A stretch of DNA of 26,182 bases from BTRG01 sp036986275 (GCA_036986275.1 BTRG01000035.1:1-26182), one strand, 5' to 3'; shown: positions 8,916-16,645, numbered from the stretch's first letter. Numbers and translations: made by a program. The notes: generated from the letters alone by a model not told the origin.

Positions 8916-8944
8916 TTGACAGGCTTGCTGGCCTGAGTTAGCCT
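8916..8944 (+). promoter_or_regulatory. Candidate promoter for the metZ leader
   Basis: A perfect TTGACA -35 box (8916-8921) is followed after 17 bases by TAGCCT (8939-8944), a weak -10 with three matches to TATAAT. It lies just after the purF stop. Transcription from here would begin near 8951 and run through two hairpins into metZ. Only 51 bases lie between the terminator and the metZ start, and I see no promoter in them. Confidence is limited by the poor -10. Confidence 0.35.
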
Positions 8945-8953
8945 GAATTAACA

Positions 8954-8982
8954 GCGCCGATTTGAACTCAGATTGCGGGCGC
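8954..8982 (+). other. Hairpin in the purF-metZ leader
   Basis: GCGCC (8954-8958) and GGCGC (8978-8982) can pair as a 5-bp stem with a 19-base loop. It lies between the candidate promoter and the terminator that precedes metZ. It could be part of a regulatory fold. The sequence matches no riboswitch class I can recognise. Confidence 0.3.
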
Positions 8983-9005
8983 GTAACAAGTGCAGCTAAA
9001 GAGGG

Positions 9006-9038
9006 AACCCCCGCTTTGGCTTTGCTGGCGGGTTTTTT
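9006..9038 (+). terminator. Intrinsic terminator or attenuator before metZ
   Basis: CCCGC (9010-9014) pairs with GCGGG (9028-9032), and a run of six T follows at 9033-9038. The loop can form a small inner stem (GGC/GCT). It may simply end purF mRNA. However, metZ begins only 51 bases later without a visible promoter of its own, so conditional readthrough is possible. Confidence 0.7.
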
Positions 9039-9089
9039 GTTGCCTGCCACCAGGGCCTCTCCGGGTTAACAATATCGGGAGTAGCAGGC

Positions 9090-10286
9090 ATGTCTAAACA
9101 AGAATCCTCCTCGTGGCGTGTGGCCACGCGTGCTGTCCGTGCCGGACAGACACGATCACCGGAAGGTGAGCAAAGTGAACCCATTTACCTGACATCCAGT
9201 TATGTCTTTGAGTCAGCCGCCGATGCGGCCGCGCGTTTCAGTGGTGAAGTGCCGGGTAACATCTATTCACGATTCACGAATCCGACCGTCCATACCTTTG
9301 AGCAGCGCCTGGCCGCCATTGAGGGAGGTGAACGTTGTGTCGCGACGGCCTCGGGCATGGCCGCCATATTATCGGCCTGTCTGGGTCTGTTAAAGCAAGG
9401 TGATCATATCGTCGCCTCACAGGCTATTTTCGGCAGCACCGTCGTGCTATTCAGTAATTATTTGGCACGCTATGGCATAGAGACCAGTTTTGTCAATTTA
9501 ACGGATATAGACTCCTGGTCTGCGGCAATTAAGGATAATACCCGTTTGTTGTTCCTGGAGACGCCGTCCAACCCCTTGATTGATGTTGCCGATATCAAGG
9601 CCCTGGCGGAGCTGGCTCATCAACACGATGCCTGGCTGGCAGTCGACAACACGCTTTGTACCGCTGCTTTGCAACAACCGTTGGCCCTGGGTGCGGACTT
9701 GTCCATATTGTCATCCACCAAATATATTGATGGCCAGGGCCGCTGTCTGGGCGGTGCAGTCGTCGGTAGCGAGGAATTGGTCGGTGGCGAGATCTATGGT
9801 TTTTTGCGTACCTGCGGGCCGACCATGAGCCCGTTTAATGCATGGGTGGCACTCAAGGGCCTGGAGACCCTGTCTTTGCGTATGAAGGCGCATAGTGAGA
9901 ATGCACAACAATTAGCGGAATGGTTGCGTCAGCAGCCCGGGTGCGAGCGTTTGTATTACTCCGGTTTGAGTGACTATCCCTGGCATACATTGGCATGCCG
10001 TCAACAACAGGGCCACGGGGGCTTGCTGGCCTTTGATATTGCCGGTGGCCAGGCCGGGGCCTGGGCCTTTATCGATGCCACGCGGCTGGTATCCATTACC
10101 GCCAATCTGGGCGATGCCAAGTCCACGATTACCCACCCGGCCACGACCACGCATGGGCGTCTGACACCGGAGGCGCGGGCCGAGGCCGGGATCAAGGATG
10201 GCCTGGTGCGCGTCTCCGTCGGTCTGGAGGACATAGAGGATTTGAAAGAAGATATGCAGCGAGGTTTTGATGCGGTATCAAGATGA
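9090..10286 (+). CDS. metZ: O-succinylhomoserine sulfhydrylase
   Basis: PLP enzyme of the Cys/Met metabolism family that makes homocysteine directly from O-succinylhomoserine and sulfide. The 398 residues include YSRFTNPTVHTFE (59-71), the PLP-stacking region TASGMAAI, ETPSNP at 157-162, AVDNT with the PLP-ring Asp, and the Schiff-base Lys211 in SSTKYIDGQGR. SITANLGDAKSTITHPATTTH and the final RVSVGLED are family-typical. GGGAG precedes the ATG. The purF-metZ neighbourhood is what pseudomonads and relatives show. It points to direct sulfhydrylation rather than the MetB/MetC route. The MetB, MetZ and MetY families are close, so MetZ is the best call from context and resemblance. Confidence 0.9.
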   Translation: MSKQESSSWRVATRAVRAGQTRSPEGEQSEPIYLTSSYVFESAADAAARFSGEVPGNIYSRFTNPTVHTFEQRLAAIEGGERCVATASGMAAILSACLGLLKQGDHIVASQAIFGSTVVLFSNYLARYGIETSFVNLTDIDSWSAAIKDNTRLLFLETPSNPLIDVADIKALAELAHQHDAWLAVDNTLCTAALQQPLALGADLSILSSTKYIDGQGRCLGGAVVGSEELVGGEIYGFLRTCGPTMSPFNAWVALKGLETLSLRMKAHSENAQQLAEWLRQQPGCERLYYSGLSDYPWHTLACRQQQGHGGLLAFDIAGGQAGAWAFIDATRLVSITANLGDAKSTITHPATTTHGRLTPEARAEAGIKDGLVRVSVGLEDIEDLKEDMQRGFDAVSR

Positions 10287-10316
10287 AATGCTACATCCTC
10301 GGCTTGTATGCCTGTG

Positions 10317-10322
10317 TATAAT
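10317..10322 (+). promoter_or_regulatory. Consensus -10 box before the lipoprotein gene
   Basis: TATAAT lies 31 bases after the metZ stop and 43 bases before the ATG at 10366. No convincing -35 box is seen at the right distance. It may let the downstream gene be transcribed apart from metZ. Confidence 0.3.
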
Positions 10323-10365
10323 CCAGGGTTCTGAGTGAGTACAGAAGACAGGTGGATTGGAAAAT

Positions 10366-11082
10366 ATGTTTCATAAAATCGTAATATCATTGTTGATCGT
10401 CATAAGTATGGCCGCTTGTACCAAAAAGCCGGACCAGGCCCTGGTCATTCTTTTTGAGCAGGCCGAGCCGGATGTCAAACCCTATATGCAGCGCATGATA
10501 GTGAGTGATACCTATCTGCGTTTTGATGACGGTGTCGATAGCAATGATTTTCTGTTGTTCGACCGAAAGGCCGAGGTGATCTACAGCAGTAATGCTGACG
10601 ATCAGAGAATTCTGGTGATTAAACGCAAGCCCCGGCCCCAGCAACCACCCGTGCAGTTGAAACATAAAACGGTAGCAGCCAAGGATAAGTTACCGACCAT
10701 AGACAATAAAACGGTCACGCACTATAGCTATTTGACCAACGATCAATTGTGTTTTGATGTGTTTGCGGCCAAAGGCCTTCTGCCCAAGGCACGCCATGCG
10801 CTGATTCAATACGTGGATGTACTGGCCGGTGAGCAGTCCGAGATGTTAAATATCATACCTGCGGATATGCAGTCGCCATGTGATCTGGCGAATAATATCT
10901 TTGCGGCCGACCGTCATCTGCGAGATGGCTTTCCTATCAGGCAGCAGGATATGCTGGGGCGCAGTCGTGAGCTGATGTCTTACAGTTGGCAAGCACCGCA
11001 GGCAGCATGGTTTGTATTGCCAGAAGGTTATAAGCATTTCACAACAGAAGACATGCGCAGTCGGACTGCGCCGACGGGTTAG
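10366..11082 (+). CDS. Putative lipoprotein of unknown function
   Basis: I do not recognise the family. From ATG 10366 the product has 238 residues: a basic start, a hydrophobic stretch (IVISLLIVI) and the lipobox-like ISMAAC with Cys18, so a lipid-anchored envelope protein is likely. The lipobox has Met at -3, which is less usual. The mature part is hydrophilic with no further membrane helix and holds two more Cys (in QLCFDV and SPCDLA) that could form a disulfide. An in-frame TTG at 10357 is possible, but the AGGTGG at 10350-10355 is well placed only for the ATG. The gene converges on lpxH and overlaps its end by four bases. Confidence 0.75.
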   Translation: MFHKIVISLLIVISMAACTKKPDQALVILFEQAEPDVKPYMQRMIVSDTYLRFDDGVDSNDFLLFDRKAEVIYSSNADDQRILVIKRKPRPQQPPVQLKHKTVAAKDKLPTIDNKTVTHYSYLTNDQLCFDVFAAKGLLPKARHALIQYVDVLAGEQSEMLNIIPADMQSPCDLANNIFAADRHLRDGFPIRQQDMLGRSRELMSYSWQAPQAAWFVLPEGYKHFTTEDMRSRTAPTG

Positions 11083-11810
11083 TTTTCCAGACTGAGAGTT
11101 TCGGCGTTGCAACCGGTTGCATCGCATACCAGTACACCACCATCTTCATACCAGTCCTGCAATACAATTCTTGTTGCCGGTTGGCCGTCTAACATGAATA
11201 CATGTCGCGCAGGGCGATGTGTGTGGCCGTGTATCATGTGCCGTGCATTACATTCTCGTAAGCAGGCAACGATGGCATCCGCTGTTACGTCCATGATCTC
11301 TGGTTTTTTGTTGGCTGTCGAGGTCTTGCTGTACTCCCGGTATTCGCTGGCCAGCGCAGTGCGTTCATCCGCTGACCTTGCCAGTACCTGCTGTTGCCAA
11401 TCCGGGTTACGCACCATATTTCTGAAGTCCATAAACTCCTTGTCATTGGTGCAAAAGGCATCGCCATGCGCAAGTATTGTACGGGTGCCGTAGAGATCAA
11501 TCACCGTGGGGTCCTCTATTAACGTAGCACCCGTGGCCTGTGCAAAGGCCGGCCCCAGCAGAAAGTCACGGTTGCCATGCATGACATATAAGGGCACGTT
11601 CGCGTCGGTGAGTGTGCGCATGGCCTGTATGGCAGGGGCTATATCATTCCATGTCAGGGCCTCATCGCCTATCCAGTATTCAAACAAATCACCCAGGATA
11701 TAAAGTGCGTCGGCATAAATTGCGCGTTGTTGCAGAAATTGCAGGAATAGCGTTACCAGTTGCGGTCGTTGGCCACAAAGGTGCAGATCAGAGATAAATA
11801 ATGTCGACAC
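11079..11810 (-). CDS. lpxH: UDP-2,3-diacylglucosamine diphosphatase LpxH
   Basis: Hydrolyses UDP-2,3-diacylglucosamine to lipid X and UMP in lipid A synthesis; a peripheral inner-membrane metallophosphoesterase. The 243 residues show the full di-Mn set: Asp8 and His10 (SDLHL), Asp41 (LGDLFEYWIG), Asn80 (HGNRDF), His115 (AHGDAF), and His194/His196 in HGHTHRP. This confirms a lipid A-containing Gram-negative. The start is GTG at 11810, giving MSTLFISDLH as in family members; no in-frame ATG lies upstream and no clear Shine-Dalgarno is seen. It lies 28 bases after ppiB and is probably translated from the same mRNA. Confidence 0.96.
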   Translation of the reverse strand: MSTLFISDLHLCGQRPQLVTLFLQFLQQRAIYADALYILGDLFEYWIGDEALTWNDIAPAIQAMRTLTDANVPLYVMHGNRDFLLGPAFAQATGATLIEDPTVIDLYGTRTILAHGDAFCTNDKEFMDFRNMVRNPDWQQQVLARSADERTALASEYREYSKTSTANKKPEIMDVTADAIVACLRECNARHMIHGHTHRPARHVFMLDGQPATRIVLQDWYEDGGVLVCDATGCNAETLSLEN

Positions 11811-11838
11811 GTAACGGTGTGATTGCGCACCAGCGGTG

Positions 11839-12339
11839 CTAGCTGATATCTACGATGTCGACTTTTTCTATCACCACATCTGACACGGGTACGTCTTTAA
11901 AGCCGAAGCGTGATGTGGTGGGTATGCCCTTGATTTGGTCAATCACATTAAGGCCATCCACCACATGACCAAATACGCAATAGCCCCAGCCCTCCGGGGT
12001 ATCAGTGGTATAATTCAGGAAATCATTATCGGCTACATTGATAAAGAACTGGCTGGTAGCGGAGTGGGGGTCGCCGGTACGGGCCATGGCTATGGTGGCG
12101 CGCGCATTGCGCAGACCATTCTGGGCCTCGTTTTGAATCGGTGGCTGGGTCGGTTTTTGTGCCATGCCCGGATTAAAGCCACCGCCCTGAATCATGAAGT
12201 TATCGATCACACGATGAAAGATGGTGCCGTTATAAAAACCCTCTTTGACATATGTCAGGAAATTCTTCACTGTGCCCGGAGCATGGTTTTCGTTGAGTTC
12301 GAGCACGATGGTGCCGAGAGAGGTTTTTATATGAATCAT
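11839..12339 (-). CDS. ppiB: Cytoplasmic peptidyl-prolyl cis-trans isomerase B (cyclophilin)
   Basis: Catalyses proline cis/trans isomerisation during folding. The 166-residue cyclophilin has FHRVIDNFMIQGGGF (41-55), ARTGDPHSATSQFFINV and PEGWGYCVFG. There is no signal peptide, so it is the cytoplasmic PpiB rather than periplasmic PpiA. AAGGA is spaced 7 bases before the ATG on the minus strand. It is the first gene of a ppiB-lpxH unit, divergent from gltX across 162 bases. A ppiB-lpxH-cysS neighbourhood is also seen in enterobacteria. Confidence 0.95.
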   Translation of the reverse strand: MIHIKTSLGTIVLELNENHAPGTVKNFLTYVKEGFYNGTIFHRVIDNFMIQGGGFNPGMAQKPTQPPIQNEAQNGLRNARATIAMARTGDPHSATSQFFINVADNDFLNYTTDTPEGWGYCVFGHVVDGLNVIDQIKGIPTTSRFGFKDVPVSDVVIEKVDIVDIS

Positions 12340-12501
12340 ACCGAATTCCTTAGCTAAAGCGTTTTATGCGATCCGGCCGGGGCGCCGACCTTTGCGGTTC
12401 GAGATTGTCCTAGAGATACGGTTCTGGCGCAATAGCGTCGGGACGGGTATCCTCTGCTGCATTACCTATTCCGCGTACGACTAACAAAACATTCCCCTGG
12501 T

Positions 12502-13902
12502 ATGAAAACGAGATTTGCTCCCAGTCCCACCGGCCAGCTCCATCTCGGTAACGTGCGCACGGCCCTGTATAATGCGCTGATGGCGCGCCATGAAAACGGC
12601 GTCTTCCTGTTGCGTCTGGAAGATACCGATGCCGAGCGTAGTCGGAATGAATTCATTGGCATGCTGATGCAGGATTTATCCTGGCTGGGCCTGCCCTGGC
12701 AGGAAGGCCCGGAAGTCGGCGGGGCGCACGGACCCTATCGGCAGTCCGAACGACGTGCAATTTATGATGAATATTTTGATCGCCTGCAAGCAGATGGCCA
12801 GGCCTATCCCTGTTTCTGTAGCGGACAGGAACTGAAGCTCTCACGCAAGGCCTTACAGTCCGCCGGCAAACCGCCTCGCTATTCGGGCAAGTGTGTGCAT
12901 CTGACCGCGGACGAAGTAACGAAATACCGGGCCGAGGGACGCAAGGCCACGCTGCGTTTTCGTGTACCGCGAAAAGAAGTGATCGTGTTCGATGACAAGG
13001 TCAGGGGAGAGCAAAAATTTAATAGCGAGGATATTGGTGATTTTATTATTCGCCGATCTGATGGCACGCCCGCCTTCTTTTTCAGTAATGCCGTCGATGA
13101 TGCCTTGATGGAAGTGTCCCTGGTGGTGCGTGGTGAAGACCATCTCACGAATACACCGCGACAAATGATGTTACTCAGGACCCTGGGTCTTCGTGTGCCG
13201 GACTATGCACACATAGCCCTGGTGGTCGGCGATGATGGTGCGCCCTTATCCAAACGCCATGGTTCGCGTACGGTGGCTTCCTTGAGAGAGGAGGGGTATT
13301 TACCCTTGGCCATTTGTAACTACCTTGCACGCCTGGGCCATCATTATGAGAACAACGATCACATGAGTATGGACGAACTGGGGGCGGCCATGGTGACGGA
13401 ACACATGCACCGGGCACCGGCACGCTTTGATGCCGCCCAGTTATTCCATTGGCAAAAGGAAGCAGTCATGCATGCCACGGATCAGCAGTTATGGCACAGC
13501 TGGTCGGCATGGGGGCGCTCCTTAAGCAATATTATTGGTGATGCTAAGAGCATAGGCTTTGTCAGGGCCGTGCGTGGCAATGTTGTATTGCCTGCTGATG
13601 CCATGCGACTGGCTGAACAATTAACGGGTGATGATGTTATTTTAAGTACCGACGCCGAAAACGCGATACAACAGGCAGGCAGAGAATTCTTTAGCATTGC
13701 ACTAAATGAACTGCAACGGAACCATGAAGACTTCAAGAGTTATGCCAAGGCCGTGGGCGAGGCAATCGGCGTGAAAGGCAAGGGTTTGTTTATGCCCCTG
13801 CGTGCGGCCTTAACGGGTGAAGTGCATGGACCGGAAATGGCACAGATCTGGAGTCTGCTGGGACCGGAAAGAATCAAACAGCGTATACAGTCACAGTCTT
13901 AG
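12502..13902 (+). CDS. gltX: Glutamyl-tRNA synthetase, possibly GluRS2 type
   Basis: Charges tRNA with glutamate. It has 466 residues of class I type. Seen: the HIGH-like HLGN at 14-17 in RFAPSPTGQLHLGN, a zinc-binding pattern Cys104, Cys106, Cys131 and His133 with the E. coli GluRS spacing, and the KMSKS-equivalent LSKR at 249-252. The C-terminus (GKGLFMPLRAALTGEVHGPEM) is the normal anticodon-domain motif. The PLSKRHGS and NYLARLGH wording, and the place beside cysS, recall second-copy GluRS2 enzymes; GluRS2 can also mischarge tRNA-Gln. That subtype is inference only. I see no good Shine-Dalgarno before the ATG at 12502. cysS follows 16 bases later. Confidence 0.93.
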   Translation: MKTRFAPSPTGQLHLGNVRTALYNALMARHENGVFLLRLEDTDAERSRNEFIGMLMQDLSWLGLPWQEGPEVGGAHGPYRQSERRAIYDEYFDRLQADGQAYPCFCSGQELKLSRKALQSAGKPPRYSGKCVHLTADEVTKYRAEGRKATLRFRVPRKEVIVFDDKVRGEQKFNSEDIGDFIIRRSDGTPAFFFSNAVDDALMEVSLVVRGEDHLTNTPRQMMLLRTLGLRVPDYAHIALVVGDDGAPLSKRHGSRTVASLREEGYLPLAICNYLARLGHHYENNDHMSMDELGAAMVTEHMHRAPARFDAAQLFHWQKEAVMHATDQQLWHSWSAWGRSLSNIIGDAKSIGFVRAVRGNVVLPADAMRLAEQLTGDDVILSTDAENAIQQAGREFFSIALNELQRNHEDFKSYAKAVGEAIGVKGKGLFMPLRAALTGEVHGPEMAQIWSLLGPERIKQRIQSQS

Positions 13903-13918
13903 GCGGGGAATATAAAAA

Positions 13919-15322
13919 GTGCTGCAAATATATAATACTCTGACCCGACAGAAAGAGACCTTCCGCCCGATAGACCAAGACAATGTGCGCATGTATGTCT
14001 GTGGCATGACGGTCTATGACTTATGCCACGTGGGGCATGCGCGCATGCTGGTGGTGTTCGATGTGGTCTATCGCTATCTCTGTCATGTCTATGGTAAGGA
14101 TCATGTTACCTATGTGCGCAATATTACCGATATCGATGACAAGATCATCCAACGCGCCAATGAAAACAAGGAAGATTTCTATAAGCTGACCGAACGTTTT
14201 ATTACCGCCTTTCATGAAGACACCCGGGCATTGGGCGTAGTAGCGCCCGACCAGGAACCACGAGCCACGGCATATATCGATCAAATCATTAACATGATCG
14301 AGGCCCTGGTGGCCAATGGTTATGCCTATGTGTCCGGTAGCAGTGATGTCTATTTTGATGTCAGCCGTTTTGATGGCTACGGCAAACTCTCGGGCAAAAA
14401 CCCGGAAGACCTGGTCGCCGGTGCACGGGTGGCAGTCGAAGAGGCCAAGGACGACCCGCTGGATTTTGCGTTGTGGAAATCGGCCAAGCCGGAAGAACCC
14501 AGCTGGGATTCTCCCTGGGGTGCAGGTCGGCCCGGCTGGCATATCGAATGTTCGGCTATGTCCACCCATTGTCTGGGTCATCACTTTGATATCCATGGCG
14601 GCGGCCTCGACTTGCAGTTTCCGCATCACGAAAACGAGATCGCCCAGAGCGAAGGCGCCAGCGGTAAAAAATTTGTCAACGTCTGGATGCACAATGGTTT
14701 TGTGCGCGTCGATGACGAGAAAATGTCCAAATCCCTGGGCAACTTCTTCACCATACGCGAAGTATTGAAACGTTATGATCCCGAAGTGGTGCGCTACTTC
14801 ATATTAACCAGCCATTATCGCAGTCCGTTGAATTATTCCGACCAGCATCTCGATAATGCCCAGGCGGCGTTGACCACGTTATATACCAGTCTGCGCGGTT
14901 TTGAAGATATCGAGCCTGTTTTGCGTGAGGAGATGGGTGCCGATTCTGCCAATACTAAGTTCTTTGCAGCAATGAACGATGATTTCAACACGCCGGAGGC
15001 CCTGGCGGCCTTGTTCGAAATGGCGCATAAGTTAAATCGGGAGAAAAAATATCATCCAAAAAAATCTGAGCATTATGCCGGTCAGCTAAAAGGCCTGGCA
15101 GGTCTCCTGGGATTGCTGGAACGTGACCCCGAGGTCTTTCTCAAGACTGGCATCGGTGAGGAAGGATTGAGCGCAACCGAAGTGGAAGATCTGATCGCGC
15201 ATCGTAAGCAAGCCCGTGCCGACAAGGACTGGGCCGAGGCCGATCGCCTGCGCGATGAGCTGCAGGATAAGGGCATTGTAATCGAAGACTCGGCCGATGG
15301 CACACAATGGCGGCGCGGTTAG
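13919..15322 (+). CDS. cysS: Cysteinyl-tRNA synthetase
   Basis: Charges tRNA-Cys. It is a class I enzyme of 467 residues. Seen: the HIGH motif as HVGH (37-40), KMSKS at 268-272, and zinc ligands Cys28, Cys211, His236 and Glu240, matching the E. coli set that makes the enzyme selective for cysteine. The start is GTG at 13919, giving MLQIYNTLTRQKE, the usual family N-terminus; a gcgggga stretch precedes it. It lies 16 bases after gltX, so the two tRNA synthetases are probably co-transcribed. A bidirectional terminator follows the gene at about 15495-15528. Confidence 0.97.
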   Translation: MLQIYNTLTRQKETFRPIDQDNVRMYVCGMTVYDLCHVGHARMLVVFDVVYRYLCHVYGKDHVTYVRNITDIDDKIIQRANENKEDFYKLTERFITAFHEDTRALGVVAPDQEPRATAYIDQIINMIEALVANGYAYVSGSSDVYFDVSRFDGYGKLSGKNPEDLVAGARVAVEEAKDDPLDFALWKSAKPEEPSWDSPWGAGRPGWHIECSAMSTHCLGHHFDIHGGGLDLQFPHHENEIAQSEGASGKKFVNVWMHNGFVRVDDEKMSKSLGNFFTIREVLKRYDPEVVRYFILTSHYRSPLNYSDQHLDNAQAALTTLYTSLRGFEDIEPVLREEMGADSANTKFFAAMNDDFNTPEALAALFEMAHKLNREKKYHPKKSEHYAGQLKGLAGLLGLLERDPEVFLKTGIGEEGLSATEVEDLIAHRKQARADKDWAEADRLRDELQDKGIVIEDSADGTQWRRG

Positions 15323-15494
15323 AGTGTTATCTCGACAGAACACATAATATGGTTATGGATGATTTTGGAAAAATTAAAAACGGTTATACTTAACTGGTTT
15401 CCTAACGATTACTCTGTTGGAATTATTTATATAACAATCAGACTGGGCTCATCCATCCATGCCTAAAGGTGTGGCGTTATATCTTCAAGCGCAT

Positions 15495-15528
15495 AAAAAA
15501 GGCAGGCCCTTTGGCCTACCCTTATTTT
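15495..15528. terminator. Bidirectional terminator between cysS and the rhodanese gene
   Basis: AGGCC (15504-15508) and GGCCT (15513-15517) form a hairpin with a CTTT loop, extended by GG/CC beyond one mismatch. On the minus strand a run of six T follows (GCCTTTTTT), making a strong end for the rhodanese transcript. On the plus strand the tail is CCCTTATTTT, a weaker end for cysS. The preceding 15323-15494 shows nothing else I can support. Confidence 0.75.
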
Positions 15529-15544
15529 GATGGCGCCAGCCTGT

Positions 15545-15563
15545 CTATATTGAATCAATATAG
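15545..15563. repeat. Perfect 19-base palindrome over the rhodanese stop codon
   Basis: CTATATTGA (15545-15553), one central base, then TCAATATAG (15555-15563): nine perfect pairs. It encodes the last residues of the rhodanese protein and its stop codon. It is AT-rich and close to the terminator, so it may stabilise the mRNA end or bind a protein. It may also be chance. Confidence 0.5.
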
Positions 15564-16330
15564 CCTTGTGCGCCTTTTTTCATGAAGTAATATTCCTTGA
15601 TTCCTGCCTTTTCGAAGCGATACTGCAGCCAGCGCACCTGTTTTCCGACTTGATCATAGACCATCAGAACCTTCCCTTTCTTTTTGGCATCCTTAATAAA
15701 GTTATTTAGTTTGATCTCGTTCTCCAGCGGCGCATGCCACTCCTGGAAGGGGTACAGGCCCACACCGGCGCGTTGCAGGCGGCCACGAACATCCAGCACC
15801 AATACACTTTTCTTGCCAACGAATTTGGAGAATTCCTTGGCAGGCAGTAATTTCTTTTTGAATTCCGATTTGCTGATTAATTTTTTGGGATCATCCAGCG
15901 CATCACCTAATAACACCGTACGTTGAGGATTTTTCTTGGCCCAGTCAAAAATGCCGGCATCGAAGGCAAATACATCAGGAATGCGAGCATTTACTGCTTT
16001 GCGTGTTGCCTTATAGGATTTCATGCACGTATGGCCATTGCAGTAAAAGACAATTGGCTGCTTCGTTGACTTTCTTAGTTTCCGTACCTCATCGACAAAT
16101 TTCTTTGATCCAACGGAAATATTCCTGGCATCCTTGACGCGCAAGGTGTCATATTCGTATTTTGAGCGGACGTCAACAATAACTACCTCTTTATAACGTG
16201 TGCTCAGGTCCGCCAATGAAATAGGGGTGACATCAGGGAACCTGGGGCGGCCCGGAAAGGCCTCGTTGGTCGTGGCCGCTTGAGCCGACATACCCGCCAA
16301 GAGAAAAAACACACCGATAAATTTTCGCAT
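15545..16330 (-). CDS. Exported tandem rhodanese-domain protein
   Basis: The 261 residues begin with a signal peptide (MRKFIGVFFLLAGMSAQA, probable cleavage after Ala18), so the protein is periplasmic. Rhodanese domain 1 spans about 35-135 with IVDVRSKYEY and the active loop FYCNGHTCMKS, where Cys97 is the likely sulfur carrier and Cys102 a second cysteine. Domain 2 (about 175-261) keeps LDVRGR and the fold, but the catalytic Cys position is occupied by Asp226 (VYDQVGK), so it is probably inactive. The frame stays open to 16537, but the ATG at 16330 has both the signal peptide and a GAGGGT Shine-Dalgarno. The sulfur-transfer substrate is unknown. A Fur-like site lies about 95 bases upstream. 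Confidence 0.85.
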   Translation of the reverse strand: MRKFIGVFFLLAGMSAQAATTNEAFPGRPRFPDVTPISLADLSTRYKEVVIVDVRSKYEYDTLRVKDARNISVGSKKFVDEVRKLRKSTKQPIVFYCNGHTCMKSYKATRKAVNARIPDVFAFDAGIFDWAKKNPQRTVLLGDALDDPKKLISKSEFKKKLLPAKEFSKFVGKKSVLVLDVRGRLQRAGVGLYPFQEWHAPLENEIKLNNFIKDAKKKGKVLMVYDQVGKQVRWLQYRFEKAGIKEYYFMKKGAQGYIDSI

Positions 16331-16410
16331 AACATTACCCTCACAATAATTACAAAACGCCCATAAACGGTTGCTCCCATCTGACATCTTTGTGTTTCTT
16401 GTTATGGTTT

Positions 16411-16427
16411 TTCGCATTAGATGCGAA
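16411..16427. promoter_or_regulatory. Inverted repeat, possible operator
   Basis: TTCGCAT (16411-16417), TAG, ATGCGAA (16421-16427) is a perfect 7-bp inverted repeat with a 3-base centre. It lies 80 bases upstream of the rhodanese start and runs into the Fur-like site. The bound factor is unknown. Confidence 0.35.
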
Positions 16428-16441
16428 TGGTTATCATCTCT
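16423..16441 (-). promoter_or_regulatory. Fur-box-like site upstream of the rhodanese gene
   Basis: Read on the minus strand, TGATAACCATT (complement of 16426-16436) matches 10 of 11 bases of the central TGATAATCATT in the Fur consensus, and about 12 of 19 overall. It lies about 95 bases upstream of the rhodanese start, a plausible promoter distance. If real, the gene would be repressed by Fur when iron is sufficient. Not proven. Confidence 0.35.
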
Positions 16442-16569
16442 TTTGGCAGAGATTAAGCAGGATTTTGCAATCTTTGTACCGCGGCAGGTTCTACATACGA
16501 CAGCTAAGCGGGATGTGAAGTAATCAAGGGTGCACACTTTGATAAGTATTATTAATCAAGGAGTTACAT

Positions 16570-16620
16570 GTGAATATTTATTATCTCCATGAAGACATGT
16601 TTATCATTGTGGCGAGATAG
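16570..16620 (+). CDS. Possible 16-residue small ORF with consensus ribosome site
   Basis: AAGGAG (16558-16563) is 6 bases before a GTG that opens MNIYYLHEDMFIIVAR. Five of the 16 residues are Ile, Leu or Val. The same Shine-Dalgarno also fits ATG at 16568, which is followed at once by TGA, a start-stop pair. It may be a small peptide, a distant leader for the ilv genes, or chance. No homology is recognised. Confidence 0.25.
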   Translation: MNIYYLHEDMFIIVAR

Positions 16621-16645
16621 AATAGTGATTCATTCAATCTTATGT

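Noticed and set aside
15545..16537. Longer 330-residue version of the rhodanese protein
   Set aside because: The extra 69 residues are low quality and would bury a clear signal peptide; the ATG at 16330 has a good Shine-Dalgarno.
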